Origin: Balaenoptera acutorostrata
Lineage: Eukaryota > Chordata > Mammalia > Artiodactyla > Balaenopteridae
Reading direction: 5' to 3'
NCBI RefSeq assembly: GCF_949987535.1
Contig: NC_080079.1
Location: forward strand, 4,220,001-4,284,000
DNA: 64,000 nt
Shown: positions 1-11,510 of the stretch, piece after piece
Layout: each line of letters opens with the position of its first letter
Position numbering within the stretch: position 1 is the stretch's first letter
Notes under the pieces: model-generated
What the model was told of the DNA's origin: nothing
Database searches by the model: none
What the model saw: the letters and a program-made list of their open reading frames with translations, nothing else
Translations under genes and position numbers: made by a program

Positions 1-79
1 AGGTCTGGGAAAGCCCGGTCCTCTCGGGATTCCCCAGGCAACCATACCCATCACTGGAGCTGGCATGCCACCACTGCGT

Positions 80-215
80 GGAACTTGGCTTTGGTGTCAA
101 GGAGACTTGGCTTCAGGGCTGAGTTTAGCAGGTCTTGAGCTACATGACCTGGGACTAGTTATTTAACCTGCAGCGTCAATGTCCTCATCTGCAGTTGGAG
201 ATGGCAGTACTGAAG
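80..215 (+). repeat. MIR SINE relic
   Basis: The segment carries the degenerate MIR core in forward order: a 'gagctacatgacctggga' box, then 'ttatttaacctgcag', then 'tcctcatctgcag'. This corresponds to the MIR core 'tgtgaccttggg', 'cacttaacctct' and 'tcctcatctgtaaaa'. It is an ancient, inactive, tRNA-derived SINE. Edges are approximate. Confidence 0.6.
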
Positions 216-1204
216 CCAAGGTTTCTTGCAACAGTTGGAAGAAACAAGCATAAGGAGGTTCCTAGGACAATTTCAGGAATACAACAAGTGCTCACTATCA
301 GCTAACAAAATAATTGATGGTCAAGGCTCAACTCAGGGCTTCCCTGATTGTTTCCACCCTCCCTTCATGACTCGGCCTCCTCAGAACCCCTCTGTTCTAG
401 ACAGTACCATGGACCACTGGGTTGGCACGTCCCAGGAAACGGCACCCACACTCCTATTGCTTTGCCAGTCACTTGGCTCAGCTGGGCTGGACGTGTACTG
501 ACAGTGTAACCTGCTCCAGGCAGGTGACCAGAGAAGACAGGTCCCCAGATGCTTGAGACACAGAGAAAGCCATTGCCCAGGGCCAATTTGGACACTGGAT
601 CTGGCTTATAACAAACCCTCATCATGCTTGTTGGCCTTTGAAGAAAGAGCAGGGAGGTTGGCGTTGCCTCTCGGTGTCATTTGCAGTGTGTAAAATGTAA
701 CCTCCCAGCAGGAGCCCATGCCTTGAAATTGTTGACCACTGGAAATAAAGCATTCTCCAGCTGAGAGCAAGGATGGAGTGCTGTCAGGGGTGAGCTCGGG
801 GGACCATCTCCCTGCCTCGATGCCAGGGTGCTCAGAAGCTGCAGAGGGACAGTTGCCCAGACATCTAAGAGTTACTAAATAAAAAATAATGTTGCAGAAA
901 ATGAGAAGCATTTCTCCGGTGTCATTAACGTCAGTGACTTGAGCACTTGAGGAGCTGGGATATTGCAACTACTCAGAATTCCATCCTGTTCCTATCCATC
1001 ACCCGCATTTTGGCAGAACCATCGTTAATGAAGTTCATCTTCAAAATACTCTGGGTTGGATTTACTCTTTGGTGCCACGTGGGAAATTTCCACTTTCATC
1101 AAAGTTTGTCCACAGCTCATAGGTTCCCGCTCACACGGCAGGTTTTCAATTAAATGTGGCGTGGAAGCAGAGCTCGTCTTCCTCGTGATTTTCTTAGGAT
1201 CGTG
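216..1204. other. Unique non-coding sequence
   Basis: No gene, repeat family or strong motif is recognised here. Short open frames on both strands show no recognisable protein. Confidence 0.5.
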
Positions 1205-1400
1205 ATAAACTCCAACTCTAACAGAACCTTCTGCAAAGATGGAAATGGGTTATATCTGAGCTCCTCAATACGGTTGTCGTTCGCCATCCACCGAGCACTT
1301 GAAATGTGTCTGGTGTGACCGAGGAACTGGATTTTTAATTTCATTTAATTTTTATTAATTTAAATTTAAAGAGCTGCATGTGGCTGTGGTATTGCACTAA
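1205..1400. mobile_element. Ancient hAT-Charlie-type MER DNA transposon relic
   Basis: The stretch 'gagcacttgaaatgtgtct' followed by 'gaggaactggatttttaat' and an AT-rich run ending in 'gctgcatgtggctg' matches a common mammalian non-autonomous hAT-Charlie MER element. The expected upstream 'gatggaaatg' and 'tatatct' pieces are also present at about 1238-1256. The exact subfamily is not assigned; it was recognised from memory of the consensus. Confidence 0.55.
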
Positions 1401-4060
1401 TACCACCATAGTTCACATCAGAAATGGTGACCAGAGAGTCTTAAATTCTAAAGAGCATGTGGAGGGTCAGGGTTGTCAATGAAGTCACAGTCTCCACCTA
1501 GCTGGGTGGTCACCATCACAGGTAACTCCCTACAAAGTCAGACATTACTGCTACTGTCCACTCACAGGACTTCTTTTTGGTTGGCTCAAGAGCAGACAGC
1601 TGATGACCAGGGAAACGTCTTTAATTCCAACCCATGAGCGTGCCTTGTCCCTCATGTCAAGAAATGGCATTTCTCTTAGACGAACTCAACAACATGCATT
1701 CCACATCCTTAGACGTTTGACACCAAAACACAGGCAATTGAGTCTTCCTCAAAGGAAAAGCAGCAGACACAACAAAATTTCATTCCAAATTAAATGCATG
1801 AAAACTGTTTTCGTAATTTTCAACAAGATCAGAGGAAATTAAATGTGAATTTTGCATATAAAAAAGGCAACATTCGCAATCCCACAAAAACCTTTCCAAA
1901 TGAATTCGTGCCTCCCAGCGGTGCCCAGTGTCCCAAGAGTTTAGGTCCATTTTCTCCCACTGAAAATCCCATAATAGCTTTGGACAAAAAATCACTGGGG
2001 GAGGCAAGGTGAGACCACCCTCCCCCCGGCCCAATTTTTTTCTCCCTGCCATCAAAAGCTGGGAGAAGTCTGGAGCAGAAATGGAAAGAAAAGGGCTCAT
2101 CCACCTTGCACTATAAATCTCAGCAAAGTCAGATGGAAAAAGCACCTGTGGCCCATTAGCCCAGTGGTTATAGAGCAAGGGGGTGAGGGGGCTTTGTGGA
2201 GGGTGTGTTGGAAGAATCAACCAATTAACCTTCCTCTTTTTGGTGGCACTCTGAGCTCTTAATCTTGGAGAGCCCTCTTAAGACTGCGCCCTGAGGGCCT
2301 GGAGGGCAGGGAGAGCTGGGGAGCTGCCTGGGCACGATCCTACCCGCTGCTGGGGAAGTCCAGCTCAAGGCCAGCTCACAGCATATGGCTGGCCTAGAGG
2401 AGGACGTCCCTGGGGAGGAAGGAAGCAGAGCCCAGAGCCCCACAGTGGCTGCAGTTACAGACACAAGATGCAAGCAAAAAGCCCAGAAACCAGTGCAACC
2501 AGAATAATCCCACACCAAGCACACATCCTGCCTTACACCAAACTTTAATCTTTTCCCCCAGGCATCTACTCAAGGAGCATTATTTTATTTAATTTTTTTT
2601 TTTTACTATTAATATTCCACCCTCGGTGTTCCCACCAAGCAACTTCACGAGAAGAAAGAATGGACTTTCCAGGAGGACTCATTTGTCTTCAGCACCTGGG
2701 CTGTTTTAAATTAGAAAGCACCCAGCATGGGGAGTCAGTGCTATTTTAATCATTCCAATGTGTCCAGTGCTGGAGATGAACTCAAAAGGTGAATATTAAA
2801 AGTAGTTGTGGAATTCAATCATTTCACGAATGAGCACGTAATAGCCAAAGGCAAAACCGGAAGGCAACTTCACTTCCAATCAGTGTCCCCATTTTATTGA
2901 AACCAGATTGGAATTCCTGGAAGGAAGCCTACAGATCACATCTTTAATACTCATTTTCATATACTCCAGTAAAACTGTCAGGGTGAATCAGTTGTTGAAG
3001 AAGGCTTCCTGTATAATTTACAGATGTATCTCCTGTAGCCCATTATTTAGACCTGCAACAGGAATATGTTTTTGATCAAGCTCAGAGCCTGCCTCTCACC
3101 TGCCCAGGTTGGCGTTGGCTTTAATTTGTCGATTAATACTGGCCTTTGCATGCTGCACTGGCCCTCCACGCCGGGGACATTCATCCCCACACACGCAGCC
3201 CAGAAGGCTCACCAGCGACTCGGCTTCTCGGGGGAGACTGCTGAGAGCCTGGGACTAAGAAACGTGAACCTGGGCTGTCCGCTCCCCCTGAACTGGTCAG
3301 CAGGCTCTCATGGAATTCTGGGACGAAGTGGCCAGTTGCACAAAGGGGCCGCGTGCCCTCAGCTCCCAGACAAGGGGAGGAGCGCCTGAGTTCAAGGGCA
3401 GTCAGATGATGCTGGTGCCCCACCTGCCCCCCCTTCCTTAGGAACAGGTCAGAACAAGCTGCAGTTTGCACCCATCACTGCTATCTCCTCCCTCCCTTTA
3501 AAAAAAAATTCTCAGAAAGTCCAGGGTGTACCATGGGCTGGTCCACCAGACTGCCTGCCAGGTCCCCCCTGTGAAAATGCTTAGGGGAGTGAGGAACAAG
3601 CCTGTTTCCAACTTCTGTGTCGTCTTCCTTTTCATCTTAGATTCTGGCATTGTAAGAAATGCCAGGCTGGAGAAAGGGGGCTGGCAGGGGTTGTGACAGG
3701 AAGGCAGATTTCCAGGGTGAGCTCGCAGGCTGGCATGACATTGCAGGGGCCATGTGACAACGGTGCCCCGGCCCCGTCTAAGCTCAGGCCACCTGCCCCG
3801 TGGCCCTCCTCTCAGGGCTCTGAACTACTCATCAGGCAATTTGCTCAGCTGAAGGATTTTGGCTTCCAGAGAGCAGAGGCTTTTTCATGGCTCCCAAACC
3901 ATGGCTTTGGAAACACACTTTTTTTTAAAGGAGGGGAGATGCCAAATTAAATGAAAATGCATCTGAAACAGTGCAGCCTGGGAAGTAATTGCTGGGACCC
4001 TGCTCTCTCTCCTTCTACGACAGCCCAGCCGAAGGATGAGGGTGGGGTCCGGAGCCCATC
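1401..4060. other. Unique non-coding sequence with two AT-rich islands
   Basis: No gene is seen. About 1590-1910 and 2690-3060 are AT-richer than their flanks, contain TAAT/ATTA-type homeodomain cores and match no repeat I recognise, so they are candidate conserved non-coding elements. The rest is GC-rich unique DNA with C/T-rich runs. Confidence 0.45.
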
Positions 4061-4064
4061 CCCC

Positions 4065-4240
4065 GGCGTTCCAGTCCCAGCTCTGTGATATGCCACCTCA
4101 GGCAAGCTCCTGCTCAAGTGCCTCAGTTTACTGATCTAGCAAATGGGAGTGAATGTGGAGACACCTTGCGCGACTGTGGCGGAGATAACAAGAGACAATG
4201 GTGCGCGGTGCTTGGTACGCAGTGAATAAGCAGTTGTCAA
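4065..4240 (+). repeat. MIR SINE relic
   Basis: Forward MIR order is seen: 'ccagctctgtgatatgcc', 'tgcctcagtttactgatct', 'aaatgggagtgaatg', then a 3' part 'gcttggtacgcagtgaataa'. Length is close to the full MIR core plus 3' region. Inactive. Confidence 0.7.
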
Positions 4241-4723
4241 CATTGCAGCTGTGTCCTTCTCAGAGAAGTGTCCGGACCGCTCACAGAGCCACGGCTGCCC
4301 ACCCAGAGGGAAGCCTGCTGGGGCGGAAGAAGGGGGCTCCACGGCCAGATGGGTCCCGCAGCTCATCTCCAGGCTGGCTTCAGCCTGGGTGGCAGCCAGT
4401 GAGAAGCCCCCGAGGCCGCTTTTGCTGGGGGTGAACCGGCCGCAATATTGTCCAATAGGAAACTTGGTGAAAAGTAGAGAGACCTGGGCCTGGGTCTTGA
4501 GCCTGCCTCTGAAGCTCTAGTTTGTCATCTACAAGATGGAACTTATCATGACCCCTTCCCCACCTGTGTGCCGTCGTGGACATGAGAACACGCAGGACCA
4601 GGCAGAGGGCAGCAGCACGGGCTGGACACGCGCAAGGCAGAGGCAGGAAAGGAGGCCGGCTGTGGGCCCGGGGGTGCTTCTTTCCCTACCTCCTCTTTAC
4701 AAATGCACGGCTGCATTTTCTTT
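4241..4723. other. Unique GC-rich sequence
   Basis: No gene or clear repeat. A very degenerate MIR-like phrase ('tttgtcatctacaagatgg') lies near 4520-4540 but is too weak to call. Overlapping short frames have no recognisable protein. Confidence 0.45.
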
Positions 4724-4796
4724 CTTTTTTTTTTTTTGTTACTGTCTTTTATTTATTTATTTATTCATTCATTCATTCACTTATTTTTCTATACGA
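4724..4796. repeat. Poly-T and (TTTA)n/(TTCA)n low-complexity tract
   Basis: A T run is followed by 'tttatttatttatttattca' and 'ttcattcattcac'. It abuts the 3' end of the minus-strand L1 at 4797 and probably represents its degenerated poly(A) tail. Confidence 0.75.
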
Positions 4797-5016
4797 ATTT
4801 TTAAAATTTTTATTTTATATTGGACTATAGTTGATTTACAATGTTATGTTAGTCTCAGGTGTACAGCAAAGTGATTCAGTTATACATATACATGTATCAA
4901 TTCTTTTTCAAATTTTTTTCCCACTGAGGTTATTACAGAATATTGAGCAGAGTTCCCTGCGCTATACAGTAGGTCCTTGCTGGTTATCTATTTCAAGTAT
5001 AGTAGTGTGTATACCT
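4797..5016 (-). mobile_element. 5'-truncated L1, 3' end only, minus strand
   Basis: Reverse complement of the cetartiodactyl-type L1 3' UTR: 'ggactatagttgatttac', 'tctcaggtgtacagcaaa', 'gagcagagttccctgcgct' and 'tacagtaggtccttgctgg'. The T-rich side on the left marks the 3' end, so the element lies on the minus strand. It is truncated at about 220 bp with no coding capacity. Confidence 0.85.
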
Positions 5017-5056
5017 TACTACCGCTTTAGGAGTCTTCACTACACACATGAACACT

Positions 5057-5059
<3 letters not shown>

Positions 5060-5096
<37 letters not shown>

Positions 5097-5099
5097 CAC
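5060..5099. repeat. (CA)n microsatellite
   Basis: About 40 bp of CA with one CG interruption, next to the truncated L1. Confidence 0.95.
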
Positions 5100-5970
5100 C
5101 CCGACAACAAGATGGTACAGCAGGAAAACAGCTAATAGTACAGCAAATACTAAAAGACAAAATCCTGAGTCTGAACAAAACTTCACTGCCTTCCTTAACC
5201 AATACACTGGACTTTCCATCATCACACACCTATTAACGGGACCCAGCGATGCAAGCGGCCTTTTCCTGTGAAAACAGCCTGGGAAAGCCAGTCAAATCCC
5301 CGTACCCAGGTGGGTCCTGCACAGAGGTCTGGGGGACTATTGCCCACATAAGGTATGTTCAAGTTTGGACTTGAAAAGCACAGGCCTGGGAGGTTGGTGC
5401 TACGTTTTCCCATCTTCCTTGACGGCCTCTGGAAACCGGGCCTGTGCTCAGTGCGGGGGAAGCTCCCCAGCTTTTGCTAGAGGAGCAGGGCGGGGCGTAG
5501 GTAAGGAGACGTTCCTGAGGCGCATGAGCAAGGGAGGGTTTGTGTATTACACTCGCTCCAGACATCAGGAGTCGGGCTCTTCCTTACCAAGTCAAGACGC
5601 CCAAGAACCAGCCACACGTCTAAACATCCAACGGTTGACGGTGAATCAAAGTTCTCTTTGCCCTTCGCCTTCCTCGTCTCCACGCTGAGTTTCGTGCTGA
5701 CGGCGACACTTCATCTCATGGAAGACACACTGACGTCACACTCTTTACCTTAGGACGAAAGCGTCTCCTCCCCAACCCAAGCACCCAGTACCTAATTGGG
5801 TGGCGAGGACAGAGGAAAGGAAATGACCTGCTCTCCAAGCAAAATGGCTAAAGAACAATGAAAGGAACACAGTCTTTCTTTAAATACTTGACAATACGCC
5901 TGAAAAGTCAAAGAAAGGCTTTAGTCATTGGTGGAAAACCTCAATGGAGTCTTGGCATGTCTTTCTAGTG
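5100..5970. other. Unique non-coding sequence
   Basis: No gene or repeat recognised. Open frames across 5048-5271 are partly artefacts of the CA tract (alternating Thr/His). Confidence 0.45.

Positions 5971-6003
<33 letters not shown>
5971..6003. repeat. (CA)n microsatellite
   Basis: About 33 bp of nearly pure CA. Confidence 0.95.
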
Positions 6004-6006
<3 letters not shown>

Positions 6007-6644
6007 CACTTGCAGTCAGGACCATTGAGGTCATGCCATGCCTCATTTAATATTTAACTGCTGGTTTTCAAAAGGTTATAGAGTTTTACTCTTAGGATGA
6101 ATCTGATCTTTTCCAGGTCCAAACAGGAAATGGGAACTAAATGATGGAGCTAACTGGGACAGACAACACTGGGGACAGAGGGGAGGGGACCCCACAGGGA
6201 AGTGTGCATGGGGTGTTCAGCAGGAAGCCTGGAGAAGGACCCTGGAAGCTGCTTCCTTAAAGACCCGTCCACTCTGAGACCCTTCCTGCAAGTCCCCCAG
6301 TCATCATACCCAGACTTCTGTAAGTTTCCCTTTAAGCCTCAGGCACCCCTTGAAGTTCATTCAAACATTAGCCTGAGTAGTGAGGTGTGACTCCCACCCC
6401 GGGAAGCCCTCTGCCTAGTAAGCTACTCGCCTCCACCCCAGAAGGCAAATGCCTACAAGGTCACAGACAGAACCATCTTGTATTTTCAGCTATGGCAATC
6501 TCAAACTTCAAGCTCCCGTTCAGGATATGCCCCCCTCTTAAATTTATGCTAAAGTGTAAATGACTGATATCAGATTGTTTCCTGAGAACAGCCCTAATGA
6601 GCAGAGGCAGCTCACCTTTAAAGGAATAGAAGAGAGGAGTGCCT
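6004..6644. other. Unique non-coding sequence
   Basis: Nothing recognisable on either strand beyond short chance frames. Confidence 0.45.
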
Positions 6645-6850
6645 GTTCATTGAGCATTTTCCATGACCTGTTAAATCCTCACGATACCCTTAAGAGGAAG
6701 GTTATCAGTGTCTCCACTTACAAGTGGAGAAGCCCAAGCCCAGAGAGGTGAAGTAAGTCACCTGAAGACACACAGCCAGGAAAATAGAGTCAAAACTGCA
6801 AGTCAGCTGAGGTCTGCTGATACCCAAACCCGGGCTCGGTGCCCTGCCTG
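6645..6850 (-). repeat. MIR SINE relic, minus strand
   Basis: Reads as the MIR reverse complement: 'attgagcattttccatgacc', 'ttaaatcctcacgataccc', 'cagagaggtgaagtaagtca' and 'acacacagcc'. Nearly full length. Confidence 0.75.
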
Positions 6851-7435
6851 GCCTGAAGCCTCCATGTCAAAATTGCATTTACCATCACCAAGCCCCTGAG
6901 TGTGTCTGTGAAAGGGGCTGGGAAGCCCAGGTTGCAAGACATGGTCCAGATCTCTAAGGGGGGGTGGGTGGTGTGTTTGGGGACTAAGAGGGAGCAGACA
7001 GAAGTGCCCAAGAGGCAAACTATGGCCCAGGGGGCTCTGCCTGCTGGAAGCCAGCCCGGCAGGAAAGCGTCATCACAGGGCCTGGCCAGGAAGGCGGGGT
7101 GGGTAGCCCTCCCCGGAGGCATTGGCTGGAAGAGGCAGGAAGGGCAAGCAGTGGCTTCAGCCTCAGGCAGCTCAGTTCCCCTTGACCTGAACATTCTTTC
7201 TTTCTAGATCCCAAAAGTCTCTCCACGCCCCGCCAGAGGGGAGCTGGCCTCCTTCCCTCCACAGGTTTTTTGGGGAAACTTCCAGAGCTGTCAGAAAGGG
7301 TCCCAGTCCCCAGATGCCAGCCAGGGCCAAGGTCAGAATCCAGGTAAGCCATAATAAACTCCACAGGAGCTTGGGGTTTTCCAGCTCGCAGGTACAAAGA
7401 CACAAAGACGCTTCAACTAGTAGAAAAAAATAGAC
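6851..7435. other. Unique GC-rich sequence
   Basis: No gene seen. A CTCF-like motif lies at 7230-7244 (listed separately). Open frames on both strands are unconvincing. Confidence 0.45.
7230..7244 (+). promoter_or_regulatory. CTCF-like core motif
   Basis: The 15-mer CCGCCAGAGGGGAGC differs by one base, by eye, from a strong CTCF core (CCGCCAGAGGGCAGC). This is only a sequence match; isolated matches are common by chance and occupancy is unknown. Confidence 0.25.
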
Positions 7436-7463
7436 GTGTGTGTGTGTGTGTGTGTGTGTGTGG
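7436..7463. repeat. (TG)n microsatellite
   Basis: About 28 bp of pure TG/GT. Confidence 0.95.
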
Positions 7464-8649
7464 TTTTGAGGTTTCCACACACATGGGCAGAAACAGGCCA
7501 GGGAAGCCCAAAGGGCTCCCTGGCGATGGTACTGATGGTGTGTGAGGTCAGCGCCCGCCAAGGCCGCCCGACTCCTGAGAGCCAGGCCCAGGGCTGGGAC
7601 AGGGCCAGGCACTATCTCAGGATGCCAGCCTTTGTCTAGAAAATGTGAGCCCCCTCTACGATCTAGGGGCGTCATGTGTGCCCCGGAAGAGAAGAGGTTC
7701 CTGGCTGCCCCCAACCATAAGCTGGTCCCCCACTCCCCATTCTCCGCTCCCAGATCCCGAGAAAACACGTATCAACACGGTGTGGCGGAGGTTGGATGCC
7801 ATTCGTAGGCAATGAATATTGCGTGACCCCATCTTAATCGCCAACAAATTTTATTTTCGAGGCAAAGTTTTTGTTTTAATCTTCCTTTTTAAACCCTTAA
7901 CATAATGACTGAATGATTAATATGCAACGAATACGTTTTTAAAAGGCTTCTTTGAAAAGCCATTCAAAGCTGAACTTGAGCCGAGGACCACGGGGAAGGC
8001 AGGGCCTGGGCAGAGCTGGCAGAAGGCTGTTCCCACCCGCGCCGGCTCCGTGCTCCGACAGAACAAGTGTTGCGTGAGATGTGAAGGATGACGGCGGCAG
8101 CCGCCAGCCCTGGAGCAGGTGTCCCTCATCCTCATCTGCAGCGGAGCGTGTCCCCCGCTCAGCGAGCCGCAGCCGGCGCCTGGCAGCCCCTCATGTACCT
8201 GTGTGCGGAGAGGCGCTAATGATAATGGACGCGGGCCCATTAGCCAGCCCATTTGGAATGGCACACGGGGGCCTGACTCAGGGCGAGCAGGGATGCTGGG
8301 GTCCTTCGGGCTCTGGGCTGGCTGTCCCTGGGGTCCCCGTGCCCAGGGCGATGGGGTTTGGGCTCTCACAGAGGAAGCAGGATGCTTGCCTCCAAGTCTC
8401 TTCTAGACTCACCAGGGCTACAGTGACACGACTCCCTATTTAATAACACCAAAGGACACGTGGCCAGCTGTCGGCTCTGGCCCTCAGGAAACCCCACTGG
8501 GCAGGGCAGTGTTGCTGGGCTGGGGGCCTCTGGGGCCCAGAGTGTGTCCCTCTTTGCTGCATTCCTGGCCGACAGCATCCTTCTGTCCACTCGTTCCTGT
8601 GCTGGGGGGGTCCCCGCACACCTACTGGGTGCTCTCCCGTTGATTTAGG
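7464..8649. other. Unique sequence containing a candidate regulatory block
   Basis: Contains the AT-rich 7800-7975 stretch and the CpG-rich 8036-8232 patch described separately. The remainder is GC-rich and featureless. No coding exon recognised. Confidence 0.45.
7800..8245. promoter_or_regulatory. Candidate conserved regulatory element (AT-rich core plus CpG patch)
   Basis: 7800-7975 is unique and AT-rich, with homeodomain/POU-like cores such as 'aatgattaatatgcaa'. It is followed by a patch of about 195 bp (8036-8232) with roughly 20 CpG dinucleotides counted by eye, unusual in a CpG-depleted mammalian background, ending in 'gctaatgataatgg' and 'cccattagcc'. No repeat family is recognised. 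Sharp composition change plus clustered motifs suggest an enhancer or small CpG island; conservation was not tested. Confidence 0.3.
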
Positions 8650-8885
8650 ACACACCTGGCTGGCAGTCAGATTCCAGGGTTCAAACTCCAGCTCCATCCC
8701 TCCCTCGCTCTGCCCCCTGGGTACTGTTGTTCGGGAGCTCTCTGTGCCTCTGCTTCCTCACTGTAAGAGGAAGTACCACGGGGGCTTCAGGTCGATGAAG
8801 TTACTGTGGCGGCGCGGAGATAGACGATGCGTCAGATGTTAAATTCTTAGCCCCGTGCCTGGCACTTCAGTGATTGATAGATGCC
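8650..8885 (+). repeat. MIR SINE relic
   Basis: Forward MIR order: 'attccagggttcaaactcca', 'tgtgcctctgcttcctcac', and a 3' region 'agccccgtgcctggcac'. Close to full length. Confidence 0.75.
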
Positions 8886-8929
8886 AATATGGCGCTAACA
8901 TGAGAAACTACTGGAATTTCCGTCATGCT

Positions 8930-9200
8930 GCTGGGGGTCAGGCCGTGGGGATACAGTAGGGAACAAGACAGGCAGGTCATCCTCTTCCAGAAACCCCTTT
9001 CTAGGGATGGAGGTAGTCACGTAGCCAATCAGGTGCTCAGGGCTCCAAGACAGGCAGCTGGCAGCAGGAGGAGAAGACAGAGCCTCAAGAGGTCCAGAAA
9101 GGCTTCACAAAGGAGGGTCTCTGGAAGAGTGTCGGCGGGGACCAGCTGAGCTCACTCCGAGAGGAAGGAAGGAGGCAGCCTCACGGAGACCTCAGCCAAG
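8930..9200 (-). repeat. L2 LINE 3'-end relic, minus strand
   Basis: 'ggggatacagtagggaacaa' and 'gacaggcaggtcatcct' resemble the reverse complement of the L2 3' end ('ggatacaacagtgaacaaaacag...'). The downstream 'ccagaaaggcttcacaaagg' fits the next L2 block. Strongly diverged. Confidence 0.45.
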
Positions 9201-10954
9201 CCCGGAATGTCCAGCACGCTGGGGGCCTCCAAAGGGATGAGCCAGGCAGGGGAGGGGCCTCTCACCACAGCCCAAACCAAACAAACCCATTCCCACTCTC
9301 AGTGCCACTCGGTCCCCAGCCCAGGAGGCTGAGCAAGGGGGGTCCAAGCACCCCTAGTTCATTATTATTTCATCTGAAGCTGCCTTGTGAGGGAGCAGAA
9401 ACCTGCAATCAAAACTTTCTGCAGAATAGGATGCTGGTTTACCCAGAGTTGGGTGAATTACGTGAATAACCACCCCTCCAGCCGGGTGCAGGGGAATTCG
9501 ACCTGACTTAGAAAACACTCTCCTGGGTGGAAGCTCTTACTAGGTTGCTGGCTAGGCATGTGCCCTTGGAAAGAATAGCTGATTTTCCAAAAGGATTCAC
9601 TCTCTAGATTCCTTAGGAAGGCCGCTTCCTGTTACATACAATTCCTGTTTCTAAATCACAGATAAGTTGATGGACAGTTTGGAAGCTCAGGAAAAGTAAG
9701 ACTTAAAACCTGTTGAAGGTCAGCCAGGAGAGCAATCAGGCAGCTCAGAAGCGACAGTGGGCTGGAAATGAGTTCAGGTGTCCAGAGCCACCCTGGTCCA
9801 GGCCCCCTGGGGGCCAAGCTGGTGTACTGAGCTGGGCACCCAGAGCACCCCAGCCGGAGAAACACTTCCCACCCTGGGACATCCACGAGGCACTGGGAAT
9901 CCAGGTGACCAGAAACTCTATCCTCTGTGAAGACAACACTCATACCCCTTTCCTGCCCACTTCCCATCTTCTTCAGGCTCCAAGTCCAGGGCTGCCCTCA
10001 GCCCCAGCTCTCTCCATCTGACCATCCCTCTACCGTGGTCCCCAGGCCTGGAACCATTCCACCTGCCAAGGAATGCATTTCAGATGAATGCTTCTGCCGT
10101 GCAAAGGGTATCAATACCCAATATGGGAGCAATTTCACTTCCTACTTTAGAGCTGCAGCAACAACATTTTCACACTGGTCCTAAAATATCCCCCTCCCCC
10201 TCTAATCTGGGGTCTCGGTGTTCTACACTGGGAGCTCTAGGACTGGCCTGGGAAGCGAGGGGGCGGTTTATGGAGCGTCTCTAAGGGAACAGTGTTATTA
10301 CAGAAAAAGTTAGGTGACAGGAGAAATAAAGATGGCGGTGTTTAAACTACAAAACTCCAAAGAGAAAAATATATCTGTCCTCCTCTATTTGCCAAGCAAG
10401 CAGAGTTATTATTACTGTTGTTGTTTTATGGCCTTTTTCATAGAAAAAATATAGCATTATGGTTACCAAAAAAGCAAGTGTATAATTATACACGACTGTA
10501 CGTAGACTGAACCACGAGCACCCGGCCAGGCTGTCTCTGGAGCCTGCTGTCAAATCCACAGGGAGTCCTGTCCCCACCCTGGCTCGTGTCACCCCTGACT
10601 CTCCGTCTGTCGGGATCTTCCAGCCCAAGTGCAAGGGGGCAGCAGAGGCCCATCTCCCTGCGGGGGCCCCCTCTGGTCTGAGCCTGCGGGTGTGACCCCT
10701 TCCAGCTCCGGTGCTCAGCCTAGAAAGGAGGTCACCCCTGAAGCAAGCGTTAGTCAGTCCTCAGTTCTCAGCTCAGGCACATTCGTCCTCATATTCAGGT
10801 GTCAAGGGGGTAGAAGCAGGGACATGAACACGCAGGCGGAGGGAGAGGCCCCTGTGGTCCACGCCCGCTCCCACCTCCAGTGTGTTGGAGGTGGCAGCCG
10901 CAGGAGGGGGCCTCTCTTCAGAAGTTCACCGGCTTCCCGGCCTCCCCTCTTCCT
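9201..10954. other. Unique non-coding sequence
   Basis: No gene or repeat recognised. 10290-10510 is AT-rich with ATTA/TTAT motifs between GC-rich flanks and is a weak candidate conserved element. Open frames here (for example 10629-11141) begin at GTG and have no recognisable protein. Confidence 0.45.
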
Positions 10955-11200
10955 GCCCAGCTCCGTGCATGGCAATAACTCTCACCATGACTGTGGGCAC
11001 CCCGGGCACTGCCCGTTCATCTTCACAACCACCCTGTGGGCTCAACACAGTCACCCCAGTTTACGGCAGAGGATGCTGAGTTCAGAGGCGGAGTGGGTTT
11101 CCCAAAGTCAGGGAGACTTACTGGCAGAGTTGGGGTTTTAATTCATGCCGGTCTAGTTCCCGAGCCTGCACCCTCAACCGCTGCGCTGGAGCTGGGAGAA
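10955..11200 (-). repeat. MIR SINE relic, minus strand
   Basis: MIR reverse complement: 'atcttcacaaccaccctgtg', 'tcaccccagtttacggcag', 'gactta' and the terminal 'ccctcaaccgctgcgctgga'. Near full length. Confidence 0.75.
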
Positions 11201-11414
11201 GTTATCACCCAGTGGTAAGAAGATCATTCCAGCTGCGGACTCCGGCCCTGGAGTCCTCCTCTAATGCCGGAACGGCCTGGACCCCAACACAGCCCTTGGG
11301 TGGCCCCTCTGTCCTCCTGTGGTCGCCTCTGAAGGCAGGCTAGGGACGCAGTCCTGGCTGTTTGGTTCGGCGTGGAGGGCACCAAGCTCACCCACAGTGT
11401 CCCTGCTGTGCGGG

Positions 11415-11510
11415 CGCCAGGGACAGACCGGGACAAAGATGACGAATAGGACCCTCCCCTTGAGAAGCTGGAGGTCTAACACGTGAGCAGATAGAACATG
11501 TAATTGCAAA
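11415..11510 (-). repeat. L2 LINE 3'-end relic, minus strand
   Basis: 'gggacaaagatgacgaatag' followed by 'ccccttgagaagctggag' and 'gtctaac' matches the reverse complement of the L2 3' end ('acaaagatgaataagac...ctcaaggagctcacagtcta'). Confidence 0.5.

Noticed and set aside
4440..4560. MIR fragment
   Set aside because: Only one weak phrase resembles MIR; below the level I can support.
7172..7768. Minus-strand open frame of 198 codons
   Set aside because: Begins at GTG and includes a Thr/His repeat encoded by the TG microsatellite.
10629..11141. Open frame of 170 codons
   Set aside because: Begins at GTG, ends inside a MIR relic, no recognisable protein.
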